Shown piece by piece: positions 1-11,619 of a DNA stretch of 64,000 bases. Origin of the DNA: Monarcha castaneiventris obscurior (Eukaryota; Chordata; Aves; Passeriformes; Monarchidae); NCBI GenBank assembly GCA_026261815.1, contig JAMPIT010000174.1, positions 13,392,001-13,456,000 on the forward strand, given 5' to 3'. A program made the translations under genes and the position numbers. Numbering within the stretch: the first letter of the stretch is position 1; each line of letters opens with the position of its first letter. The notes below the pieces were generated by a model. That model made no database searches, was not told the DNA's origin, and was given only the letters and a program-made list of their open reading frames with translations.

Positions 1-2875
1 TGCTGCAGCTGAACAACTCGCTTCTCTGAGAGAAATCCTGCAGACTGAATATTCTTATTTCCAGGCATATTTCTGCCAAACTTCAGAGTTAATTAAATAT
101 AGACATATATTTAGATATAGATACAGATATATTTATTTTATATTCTTAATTAACATACATATATATAATATCTAACATAATACCTATATATATCTCTGGT
201 GACTGAAGTGGCCAAACAGAGGACACCCAGCTGACCCCCAAATGCTCCAGATGACCCGACAGGCAAAGATGCTACTGGCAGCAGGGATAACAGAGGTGAC
301 TCAGCCCTCTCCTTGCTGTGTCACACGCAGCTGGACAGAGGCAGACGTCACTCCACAGGCACAGACACGGCAATGCTCTGCCCAGCTGGATGTGCAGGCT
401 GCTGCCCTATTGGTAATCCATGGATGCCTGAGGCTGGTAGTAAATAGGCCTTTAATCTTCCTGAACACAAAGCAAACACAGAAAAACTCGTGAAGCCAAA
501 CTGCAAAGAAGTCCTATGTCGAAAATATCAAATGAGTTAAGCTGTAATTTCTTTCCAAGTACAACACTTCCCTGTCTAGTCAATGCAGGTAGCTTATACT
601 GCCAAGTACTTTCCCTTTTCTTTCCCCAGAAAATCACTGGAAAACAATCAAAATTTGGAAGAAAAGGAGAACCAACACCATGCCTGTGTCCCTGAGAGTG
701 AGGCAAAATTTAGACATTTTGTGGACACTTGTGTAAGATGAATTGGGTGCTTCATCCTGTTCCAGTTGCAGCTGACCTCTCTACATGGGCCCCTACATGA
801 GAACCCAAAAACCTGCTTTCTGTGGGTACCCCTTTGTGTGTCTGCAGCAAACACAAGCAAATGGGATTTCATGAATAAAATATCAACTAAAATCAAGTTT
901 TCTGGAAGCAGTGGAAGCACATGGGGTCAAGAATCGTTCAAATCCTGAATGTTTAAAAGTAGCACAGCCATTGTGAAGTCTGATTACACTTTTTGTCACC
1001 CAACATGCTCAGGGTTTTGTGTTGATGGACTGTAAGCCTGGCTCAGGCCAGCTGACAAAGACCTTCTCCATCTGTAATACATTCACCTCATGGTTTTCAG
1101 ACATCCCATTGCCAGCACACAGGAAACTGTAAGGTATATTATAACTTATCTTTTCATATGTCATTTTAAAACTAGTAACTCATTTAATATTTTGCATTTT
1201 ATTAAGTGATGCTCATTTTACTCTTACCTTAAAGCTTTCTTACTCATTTCAGAGATGGAGCCCCTCCTTCACTAAAAACTCAAACTATGCTGAACCATGA
1301 CAAGAGATTTAAAAAGTTCTTGGCAGAGTGACAGCCAAGGAGGAGCAACATTAAAACAAAGTCAGCCTGCTGTGCCAAACATCCTGAAGTGGTGTCAGGA
1401 ATTCCCAAAGCTGACAACTGAGTTTTTTGGAGAAGGGACTCTCACTTGCAAACGTCAACCAAAGCTGCTGTAATATCCAACAGGACTGTGTGGGGAGAGG
1501 TCATGGGGTCCCCACACAATTGTAGCATTGAGTTTATAACACATATTTAGTAAGTGAGCTAAGAGTAAGTGTGTTTTGTACCAACTGCAGTTTTGATTGA
1601 AAAAGATTGTTGGATGATTGTTATCTATTGAATTATTGAAGAATTTTGTCCTGTTACACTGATTTGCTAAAAACAGCCTAGAGCTCTCTCTGATCTTTAA
1701 GGTGGAGCTGTTGGAGTATCAAACATTTCAGAGCCATCTGCTGTGCATTTGGATTCACATGGCTTATTTCAGATATCTGTACTAAAATAGGATGAATGAC
1801 GTCCAACAGACACCTATTTCTTTCTGGCCAGGATAGTCCTAGGAACTTGTTGAAATGCAGGTATCTGTGCTGTAGACACACCTTTGCTCAGGGGCATCCC
1901 AAACTAGCTGCCTTCAGAGAATAGTTAAAAATCACTGACATAGCTAAGATTATTTCTGCTTGTTCCAATGAGGATTAAAAGTGACCCTACAAAGCTCCTA
2001 CAAGGCATTTAAATGATTGCAGCCCATATCAAGTCTGTTGTTTTCACCAAGATTGTATCCAAACATGAGGATATTTCTCCATGCTAGGGTCCACAAGTAA
2101 CAGCAGGGATTCATGATTCACAGTTGGTGAAGCTGAACTGCCCTGTTTGGAATTCCTTATTCTCAAAAACTGTAAAACCCTGCAGTTGCCTCCATAAGGA
2201 AACTGAATTTTAAGCACTTTACAAGTTTCACAGTGCTTTGATTCTTAAACAGGAAAAAGGTCTTTTTTTTTTTTTTTTTTTTTTGGTGCAGAAATGCAAA
2301 GTTATCATGTGCAATTTATATTAAACTAGCATGCCCTCATTGGCATGATCCCATTTTGCAGGATAACTGAAAGCAGAGCCCTTCCTAATCTTAGGAACAC
2401 AGGTCTGGAAGCAATCTCCAGGGCAGGGGATACCTCATCCACATTCCAGACACTGAAACTCGCGGCCTCGTGCAGCAATTCTGGGAGCTGCTTTTATGCA
2501 GGTCATTATCTTTCTTAACCTCTATGCAAAATTCATAGTGCCAAGAGCCAGGATTCACTTTACATCAGTCATGGTAATAGTCTGGCACTCCTGAAGTTCT
2601 TATTATCCCATAGAGGAAAGAAATACATATATATATTCAGTTTTCTTTTTGATTGACACCAGACAGGACAAATTCTGGCTTACAGAACAAGTTGTGCCCG
2701 CTTGATTCATAAAATCATCCCCTGAAAATCCACTTTTGCCACCCAAAGAAGATCTGCTTTTAATCACATCATTAAGAGAATCACCTCTCAGATCTGCTGT
2801 AATGCAGAACTGCCCTGGATTGCCTCAGAGAGCAGCTTGGGACAGAAAATAGCGTACACTGCTGATGCCTCAAGG
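1..2875. other. Intergenic DNA without recognised gene
   Basis: I see no exon, RNA gene or recognisable repeat core here. Positions about 100-200 are an AT-rich tract rich in TATA and ATAT steps, and 2263-2284 is a run of about 20 T. All open frames are short (under 95 codons) and lack splice context or family resemblance. From synteny in mammals the next gene upstream of DMTF1 would be ELAPOR2 (KIAA1324L), but no exon of it was recognised. Confidence 0.6.
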
Positions 2876-3392
2876 TGTGTGAGGCAGTGGCGACCTGGTT
2901 CAAAACCCGGCACGGCAGCGTGGCCTAGCCCCCAAGCTGCTCGGGCCACAGACACACAGCACTAATATGGCAGATGATCAAAATGGCGTTTTATTGTTTT
3001 ACTTTGTGGGGTTATATAGTCGAGGTGGTTTCTCTACGTCAGGAGGGGGGATGGTGGGATGGTAAAAGTTAGTAAGGGGTGGAAAGCTACTGGGGTTATG
3101 AAGGGCTGTATTGTTTAGAGAAATTCTTATCACAGAGGAATGAAGAGGGAGGAAGGTTACACGCTGCCTCCTGCTTTCCGTTACATCGCGAAATCTTCCG
3201 TTCGCTCTTGTCCCTATTCTACCACACACTGCTCTCTTCGTTTTTACTGTAAACTTGGAGCCTAATGACAACATTCCTTCATCAAATAGAGTCAAACCTG
3301 CAGATTTACAGAGTAAATGAGTTTTAATTCTGGGGCAAGAAATAAATAGATAAAGCAGAAGCAAAGCTGATGGAGAGGGAGCAATGTCGCAC
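2876..3392 (-). mobile_element. Candidate solo LTR, antisense
   Basis: Read on the minus strand, this stretch has an LTR-like order: a U3-like segment, a TATATAA box (plus-strand 3012-3018), an AATAAA signal (plus-strand 2990-2995) followed by a CGCC-ATTTTG segment, then a GC-richer U5-like part ending in ...CTCACACA. The ends used here (TGCGAC... on the minus strand at 3392, ...CACACA at 2876) are estimates. I found no convincing target duplication, so the limits may be off by tens of bases. No internal retroviral coding sequence flanks it, which suits a solo LTR. A 121-codon open frame across it is incidental. Confidence 0.5.
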
Positions 3393-4544
3393 TTGTGTTT
3401 GTTTGATAAATGACTATTTTTCAGGAGGAAAATACAAAAACATTGATCTGATGCCCCTTCACAGCCAGCTGATTACATAAGCAGAGCCTTAAATTTGGGT
3501 GGAGCCCCACCACCATTTTCATGGGAGATTTCAGATTATATATTATTTCAGGTTTTTACTAAAATTATAGGAGAAAGGACTACAGTGTGACCCTGATACC
3601 TGGGATTTTCTTCCTAGTTAATCCCTGTCAACAGTGATGCTTAAGGACCGTCATCATCATTTCCTGTTCAAATTTTATTGCCAGGGGGACATTACTGAAC
3701 AAAAAGATATAAATCACACAAAACCTGTTTACACGCTTAAGTTTTAATCATGGAGGTCTAGGGCTTCCAAGTTCTGTTTTGGAAAGTGCAATAAAGAGTG
3801 ATATAGAGATGGAGAATTTACCTCATTAGGAAGAGTTCCATGTATCATACTGGCTTTTTATATATTTGGGCTTTTTGGTTTTAAGAATTACATAAGAATT
3901 CACATGAACAGTATTCCCTCTGGAAAAAACTGAGAGGGAGGAAATCTCAGTGCTGTCACACAGTAAAATACCATCTGCTTCTATTTAAGAAATCCATGAT
4001 AATGGAACCCAAAACACTTTGATCAGATGTTTAATGTGAGTTTTGAATTAGTATTCCAGATCAGCCTCGTAAAAAGTTGTCAGCTCCGAAATTGCTTCTC
4101 AGCTCCTTTCCGTGACGACTGAGAAGGAAAAAACAATATTTCATTATCTGAGAACAATAAAAACAGACTTCCCCATGAATCTGATGAGTTTGTTACAGCA
4201 CAGAAGAAAACCCTGACGTGTACTCAGACTGTATGCAGTTATAAACAGCAGATTTGGGTCAGACCAAATGAAATGGCTCTCGCTCTGAATCATCTAATTA
4301 CAGAGCATTTAAGAGCCTTTTTCTATATATGTAAATGGGAATTTAATATTCCAACATACTCAGATTGCAGAGTTGAATACCCTACAAAATGAAGATTGAG
4401 TAGAAAAGTACAATGGCAGAAAGATGCCTCTCCTACCCCCAAAGAAAGATAAGAACCTCAAAAACAATTTCATGCATATCAAAATAAATGCCTGGCTGCA
4501 GAGACACCACATGACCTTGCAGGGATCTCTTTAATCATGGTAGG
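3393..4544. other. Intergenic DNA, nothing recognised
   Basis: Moderately AT-rich single-copy-looking DNA. No exon, RNA gene or repeat family was recognised. Confidence 0.5.
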
Positions 4545-4931
4545 ACATGGCCAGGGGAATGGAACAAGAGGCTGAGCGGAGACCTCATGATGGTCTTCAA
4601 CATCCTCACAAGGGAAAGCAGAGGGTCAGGCTTATTTCTTCTCTAGTGACCAGTGACGGGACCTGAAGGAATGGCCTGAAGTTGTGTCAGGGGAGGTTTA
4701 GGTTGGATTATCAGGAAAAGTTTCTGCACACAGAGGGTGGCTGGACACTGGTACAGGCTCCCCAGGGCAGTGGTCACAGCACCAAGCCTGACAGAGTTCA
4801 AGGAGTGTTTGGACAGTGCTCTCAGGCACATGGTGTGACTCTTGAGGTGTCCTGTCCACGTCCAGGAGTTGGACTTGATGATCTGCCTTGTGTGCTGCCC
4901 CTTCCAACTCAGGATATTCTGTGATTCTATG
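4545..4931 (+). mobile_element. CR1 LINE 3' end fragment
   Basis: This has the typical CR1 3' region: an 'ggaatggaacaagaggctga'-like opening, a stretch matching the end of CR1 ORF2 and its 3' UTR (a GGCTCCCCAGGGCAG-type segment at about 4757-4771, GTTGGACTTGATGATC at about 4868-4883), and the terminal TTCTGTGATTCTATGA tail. It is 5'-truncated, as most avian CR1 copies are. The open frames over it on both strands are decayed remnants or shadows. Confidence 0.9.
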
Positions 4932-7900
4932 AGTTCCTAATGTGATGCTCACGAGCTTGGCAAAAGCCAAAAATTACTCTCCAGCTGCTACAGCATTTGA
5001 TACATTGATGTCAAAATATCACAGATCAGACCAGACTAGGTTTATTCCAATCATTTCTGACTTCCTGTTTAATCTGCCTATTTTAGGACTCGGTATTGCC
5101 CACTTTGCAACTTGTTTGTACAGGAAGAATTACCCGAGGTGTGCGTACCAGTGAAGTGAGGGGCCTGGGTGGGAAACACCTGTACCTTTGCCAAGACAAA
5201 TAAAGCTAAGCAGATGTAATCATTAGGAGATTTTTAAGCATTTCCTATTTCCTGTGAAATATACCTTAGGGTTCCCCAAAACACTGAATGCCTTCCTGTA
5301 AAAGCCTCAAGGAACAAACAGAAAATGCTGAGGTTATTTCAGTCTGTAAATGACTGCAGCTTCATGAAGACAAACTCACTCTTCCTTTGCGCCAGCTGCA
5401 GAATTGCTTCCAAATCTGCCTAGAGTCTAATAAATCATTCACATCACCTTTTCTTTTAATGGATGAATATTCATAGTGAAGGTTTGCAATTATAATTTGT
5501 AGGATGCTAAATTTCTGGCAAAATTTGCACAGAAATAACCAGCTCCTTTTTAATTTTGATGATCACACATCTTTAAGGCACTTGTTGAAGCCGCTTATAG
5601 GAATTCAGACAAGTACTGCCAATTAGTGAAACTCAAAGTGTGCAGAGTGCATTGCTAATAAAGACACAGGTGATAGCTTTGGTGGAAGAATTCCCTCTTG
5701 AGTTCCTCACTTATTTTTATCTTTCCCTTTCGATGTTCACAAAAATTGGTGCAAGCAAAGTTTGGAAACAGGCAGAGATGAATTTTCATCTGTGGCCTTT
5801 CCATGTGTCACACTGGCACTCCTGGCTGTGCAAGCTCTCACTCATTTGGCAAAATAAAGCCTGAGCTGTTTTCTCCTCTAGGAATAAAGCACAAAGCTGA
5901 ACACCAGGACTGAAAGAGCTTCACACCAGGCATGAAATTCTCTTTGGTATCACAGTGAATCTGTGTAGAGGGACCATCTGTTCAAAGAGCAATTCTGCCC
6001 ATCTCAGCTCATTTGAGTACTGATGATGGGACTTGGGTGACTCAGTGCTGTGCAGATCAGATCTCCCGTGGCTCTGTAGGTAACCTACAGCTTCCTCGAG
6101 GCCAGCTCTGCTTCAACCCTGCTAAAGTTAGTGGAGATGTATAACATTGACTCTGACTCTCTGGTGCAACCATCCTGAGGAACTCGCCTGTTCCCATATT
6201 GGTCCTATGCCGTCCCATTTAAGTGCAATTACATTTATTATACTGGAAACTTCCTCATTAAAAATTTAAACAATGTTATGGCAAAACAAGCACATGTGCT
6301 TTTATTCCAGGCTGCTTTCTAAATATCTGATCTCCTTTCACAGAGCTGAAGTGACACAGGGATTATCATGCCAGCAATTTTCTAAAGGCTAGGTACTAAG
6401 ACTTTATTAGTGTTTTGACTCTGTAAAACATCCCAATGGAATTAAAACACCCATGAAACTTAAACACAAGTAGTAAGCAAGGTTTCCTCCATTTATCCAA
6501 TATTGTACTTTCAGGTGTGTACTTTCAGCTGTTGCAGAATCCAGACAGCTTGTACTCAAAGATCAGGTTCAAATACAAACCTGCCCTTTTCTTTCCCCTT
6601 CTTTTCCTCCTCCTGCTTTCTCTTCCTCCTTCCTTCCAAGTCTCTAATACACTAAATAGGATATAAACACCTGGACTGTAAGTGTGAGTTCACGTCAGGG
6701 TTTGACAGAAAATTAAACTATTTTGTTTATTAACAGGAAGGCAAGGCAAGGCAAGGCAAGGCAAGGCGAGGCAAGGGGGCATTGTGCAATTAACACCCAG
6801 CAGCATCCAGTTGGCCTAGAAAGTGTTTTTTAATGCCTGAAACTTTGAAAGTTGAAGGAAAATTACACACTACCACAAAGGCGGCTTTCAGGAGCTCATG
6901 ACTATCTTTGTTCCAGATTCATGTGAAAAGACAGTATTTTCAATAGAAATTCGTCGCTGGATATGCCCTGGAAATGGAAACCAAATCACTGTCCTTCAGC
7001 CAGCAGGTAGGACTGGGTTGGGTCAGGATTGCCTGTGACTGGTAAAGGAAAGAGAGGCAACTGTGAGTGAAAGACTGCCAGGGCAGAAACTAGCAGGGTG
7101 CAGACAAAGTACTAAAGAGGCTTTGCAACTCTTTATATCCCCTTTCATTTTTTCTTGACTATTTAATACTTTTCTGAAATCCTGCACTGACAGCACATTG
7201 AACTATTTAGCTGTTAACTATTTGTTCACTGGACAAATGGACTTAACATGGCCTAAGTCAAACTACAGGCTGTTTGGAGGAAAAAATGATCCTGCAGATC
7301 TCCTTAGACCTTTTTTAAAAAAATGGACATGTGCAACTATATTCTAGCAAGGATATTTCTGATGAGGTTCATTTCCCTACGTACAATTAACAGAACTTTG
7401 ATAAAAAGGAGTGGCTCTCTCCAGAAATCACAGGTCTTCAAGTCAATTCTGACTCAGCAGGGAGAGTCTTTCCTTGATCAAGATGATCACCATTTCATTC
7501 AGTGCATGGGAGCTGCAATGCTGAGCGTTCCCAGTTCCTAATGGCTATAAAATATGTATGTGTAATGGTTTGTGCCTTTTCACAGAATATTTATGGGGTG
7601 AGACTCAGCCATTGACAGGTATGTTCTGAGGTTATGAAATGGTGGAACCAAACTGCAGGCACCGAACCCCCCCAATCCAATCCACAACTGAAAAAAATTA
7701 GACACATAATTAATCTAAATAAGTCTGGGAAGCACAGCTTGCAGCAAGAGGGAGAAGATACCCCTTTCCTCCATTTATTTGAAGAAGGTTAAAAGGTGCT
7801 TTGTTCACAGGTGCCCTGTTCACAGCCCGTAAAAGAAACATATTTTGGATTCTAGGTGGTTCCTTCCCCCCAAAAAAGACACAATGAGAATTATATCCAG

Positions 7901-10663
7901 CTGGAGACTGATGCTAAATAATTTCATATTAAAAATAAGATAAGGCATAGAATGGTAATAGGAAAGGCAAGTCATGGAACAACATGTGTAGGGTTGTGTG
8001 GGTTGTATATTACCAGAAATCTTTAAATCATGGTCAGATACTATTCTGAAAGGACTGCTACAGCTGAAACAGAACCTCCCACTCCATGAAGAAATTACTA
8101 TGTGGGATTTGGAGGTCTGTGCTATACAAGAGGTGCGTTAGTTAGAGGTGACAGCCTACCTCCACTTGAAAAATTGAGAAATCCTTTCTCTCTAACCATC
8201 TCTCTGAGCTCTGTGGAAAGGGGAAGTTGATAAAACCACCACTGAAGCCATAACAGAAAAAGATCAAACAAGAGCCAAAGCAAACACCAGCTGGCTCAAC
8301 AAATACGAATTTCAGGTAATGGTCATAAACAACAGGCTGGAACTGTGGATGCTAATGAAGTGAGAGCAAGGGTCAAATCTTGCTCTTTAATAACGTGGTT
8401 GGTTCAAAATAACAAATAAAAGGAAAGTGTAATTCACAAAAGAGCCCATTTGTGTGAGTAGTGCAGATAACTGGTCCCCATCCCAGCAGTGCCTCAGTTC
8501 CTATCACAGGCACAGAAATGGTGTCTCCAACCAAACCAACAATGAAAAGGCACCTGGGAGACTGAAATTGTTGCTGATCCTGCTTACCAAATTCCCTGTC
8601 TCATGGTATTCCTCAATCTGCTGATAGGCACCCCGCTGACATCTCTTCTCAGAGAAACACACTGTAAAGTGTTTGGGACAAAACCACTTTTCTATTCTGT
8701 CTTCTTGTGTGATGGGTCATACAAGGGGTTTCAGGTCTTGGCTTTGTCACTTTGGGTCTATGGAAACAGTTGTAACAGTAACAGATAATATTTCATCCTT
8801 TAATCACTGTTGCTTGCAGAGCCCCTGGAAATAAACAGAACTCACACTGGTATCCACGTACTGATGTTTAGGGAAGAGATTCAGCATTTACAGAGACTCT
8901 GAGGATATTAATTCATAGCAGGTCAAAACCCAGAGAAGGTCGGTCTTGATGAGGTCATTGCTGGAGCTGGTTTCTTCCCCATCTGCTTGTGTGAGATTTT
9001 GGATGCAGCTGTGCAGACACAACAGGGGCAGGACGCTGAGCCACACGAATGTGGAGACTGATCCAGACTCTCAGCTCCTGTGAGAAGCTGTAACCCTCAG
9101 ACAGCTGTAAGTAATAATCAGATTTTATGCTTATCACAAGAAAAATCCCATAATTGTCCTAAGAGTTCTATGAACAATTTATCCCATTATTTCTTTCTTT
9201 GTTTGCCAGTGCAGCAACCTGAACACAGATGGCCAGGAAATATTTTTTCCATCAAATGACCTTTGGGCTCTATTGTCTGCTTGCTTTCTGCACCATGGAG
9301 CAAGCTCATTTGTGAAAAGGTAGAGAGGAAAAAAATAGAGGAGCCAAAACCTTTGTATTAAATGTATTTCCTTGGGCTGGGGGATGTACCTCTGAGTCCA
9401 AACTATCTTGAAACCGCCTATTTCCAAGGCAGAGAAATCTCTGGCTGACCCAAAGTTTATTTAAGTAATTAAAGAAAGTGTAAAAGATCCCACAGGAGAA
9501 ACTAAGAATCATGCCATGGAGCCAAGAGGGTATTCAGGAGGTAGGCTGAGGTCTGGGTCACTGCCCTGGGTCAGGATTCAATCCTGAATCCTCCATCCAC
9601 CATGAATCCTCCATCATGCCTGTCCTGTCTCCCACAAGGACATTTTACTTTTGAAACTCAAAGACAGATGGACATAAAAAAGGTCTTCTTCAGCTCCCCA
9701 TGCTCTAATGAGGATTATGGTTCCCAAATTGTGACAGGGAAATGGTGGAAGAGTCATCCAACCTCTGCACAGTAACCATCCAGCACTAAAAATTATCTCA
9801 GACTGGAAGTGGCTATCTAAGTGGCAAAGGTAGAAGGAAAAATTAGGGATTTCAAACTCAAAGAATAAATAAATATAAATGTTTGCTAGTTATGTAGTTG
9901 CAGGACATTATATCAATATTAATCAAACTTCATGGCATTTAAAGTCAGTAAATGTTTTCCTTATCTCAAAAACAAAAAATCTGCCAGGTTGACAATGATG
10001 AGAGAGAGGGAAAGAGGTGCTAAAACACACAGTTTTAAAACACAGTGTTTGGACTGTCATTTAAAACCAATCTTTGGTTTAAAAACAATCTTTGAGTGGA
10101 ACTAAACTGTGTTATAATCGTGTTATGAAACCGTAAGCCCCGACTGGGATATGTCAGCCATGGGAACAGCAGTGTACAGATGATGCTGTAGAGGCTAATG
10201 AATTTTAAAAGGGTAGCTCAGACATCTCCTTCTTAGAGAAAGGAAACTTTTTTTTTTTTTTAATTTTTGGTTAGGGTTTTCTTGATGAAAATAGATCTTA
10301 AAACTTCTACTTTTTTTAAAAAAATCAAATCCAAATATTATTACCAATAATGGTTCAATCAAAAACTTTTTTCACAGAAAGGCCCCAGTTTTGGAGAAAG
10401 GGTGAACTAAAAATTGACTAGTTCTAATTTTCAACCCAGGACAAGGCAATACTTCATGCAAAGTTAAGCAGCAACAGAGAGGCAAAGTGAGGAGACAGAA
10501 CTCAGGTTTGCCTGCTCTGTGTGCAGCTTCACCACTGTATCACGCTTCTTTCCATTTCCTATTTGCAGAACAAGAACAAAATAAATTTGCACAGAGCTGT
10601 CCAAATCAAAAAGCAATGATTACCTGCAATGAGCAAATAGTCATTTCTACAGAAAGCTGTCTG
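4932..10663. other. Intergenic DNA without recognised gene
   Basis: About 5.7 kb with no supported exon or RNA gene. The longest open frames are under 100 codons and have no recognised resemblance. Apart from the GGCAA repeat near 6.74 kb and short poly-T or poly-A runs (for example near 10,248), I see nothing specific. Confidence 0.5.
6736..6777. repeat. GGCAA pentanucleotide microsatellite
   Basis: About eight tandem copies of AAGGC/GGCAA, with one unit changed to GGCGA near the 3' end and a short G run closing the array. It is intergenic. Confidence 0.95.
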
Positions 10664-10669
10664 ACTCTC
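10664..10669. repeat. Target-site duplication, left copy
   Basis: ACTCTC lies directly before the TG of the 5' LTR. The same six bases follow the CA of the 3' LTR at 19123-19128. A 6-bp duplication is usual for class II (alpha/beta-like) retroviruses. Confidence 0.95.
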
Positions 10670-11246
10670 TGTGGTGGTGTCCCAGCCTCAAGACTTGTGG
10701 CCTGCACCTGTCAGTCAAGCCCTGGCCATAAGGTGGGCCAACGAATCTGAGTCTGAGGGCGCACCCGTGGGTGGAGAGGCTGATTAGGACACCACCCAGA
10801 GTTCTGGAACATTCCTGCTTCTTCGGTAGGTGATCGATGTTTGTTAATGTCCATCTTTTCTGGTTATACCCTGTTGGTCCTAAAAGATTGGAACTGCCCT
10901 TCTGATCTCCTTCCATTGGTTGCTTTCCCTTTCCCCGCCTATGCACTGTGCCCCTTAAAACCCCCTGCACAGCCGCTCCAGGGAGAGAGCTCTCTGTCTC
11001 CCCGTTCCTTCAATAAACTGTGTTGCACCCATCCGAGGCTCTCCCTTCCTCTCTCTCTTCACCTCGGGGGCTTGGCTGCCTGCCAGGCAGGCACCCTTGT
11101 GACAGGCTTCCCCAGAGCAGGGGACAGCTTACTCTCCATCGAGACCTGGACTTCGAAGCTCCTGCTGGCAGTCCCAGCTCAGGCCACTGCTGCTCCTGTG
11201 CCCCACAGGGCCATTCACGAGGTCAAGCCAAGCGGTCAAGTGGACA
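10670..11246 (+). repeat. 5' LTR of the provirus
   Basis: It begins TGTGGTGGTG and ends GGACA. U3 holds an inverted CCAAT box (ATTGG at about 10914) and a TATA-like TTAAAA at 10955-10960. An AATAAA signal lies at 11012-11017, so R probably starts near 10980 and ends soon after 11030. U5 is GC-rich. It looks base-for-base identical to the 3' LTR. Its orientation would direct transcription towards DMTF1. Open frames across it are incidental and recur in the 3' copy. Confidence 0.97.
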
Positions 11247-11248
11247 AG

Positions 11249-11266
11249 TGGTGACCCCGACGCGAT
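11249..11266 (+). other. Retroviral primer-binding site, tRNA-Trp type
   Basis: TGGTGACCCCGACGCGAT starts two bases after the LTR end. From memory it matches the tRNA-Trp primer site used by avian alpharetroviruses at 17 of 18 positions, with one T-to-C change in the CGCGAT part. Confidence 0.85.
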
Positions 11267-11619
11267 CCGCCCGGCACAGCGGTCACGAGGATTGTCAGCG
11301 GATTTACCGGGGAGTCACCTGCCTTCGTCAAGCGCGCTCAGTGCGACCGAGCAGTGCTCCGAAGGAGAAGCTGCGCCAGTGATCTTGGATCTTCCTGTGA
11401 CTTCTCTTCACCGGGATCCAGTCTGCAGTTCCCCTACCCCGAGAACCTTTCCCAAGGATTTCATTTACCGGGAGCCCGGTCTTCAGATTCCTGTGGCGTG
11501 GATTGTGTGAGTATTCTATGCCTTTTGACAGGCAGATTCTTAAGGGACTCAGGTTTTTCTTCATTTCTTCGTTCTTCCGAGGGAAAGGGTGAGAGTTTGG
11601 GCACACCTTTTCGCTAAAA
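11267..11619 (+). other. Proviral 5' leader, likely packaging region
   Basis: This is an untranslated leader between the primer site and the gag start. It contains three copies of a motif like TTTACCGGGGAG (starting near 11303, 11407 and 11464) that could form related stem-loops. A good splice donor, GTGAGT, sits at 11507-11512 and could give the subgenomic env RNA. The packaging role is inferred from position only. Confidence 0.6.

Noticed and set aside
2999..3364. A 121-codon minus-strand open frame
   Set aside because: It lies across the U3-like part of an LTR candidate and shows no protein-family resemblance.
10841..11254. A 137-codon open frame in the 5' LTR, repeated in the 3' LTR
   Set aside because: It crosses promoter, poly(A) signal and U5 of the LTR. 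It recurs only because the LTRs are duplicates, and no retroviral protein is expected there.
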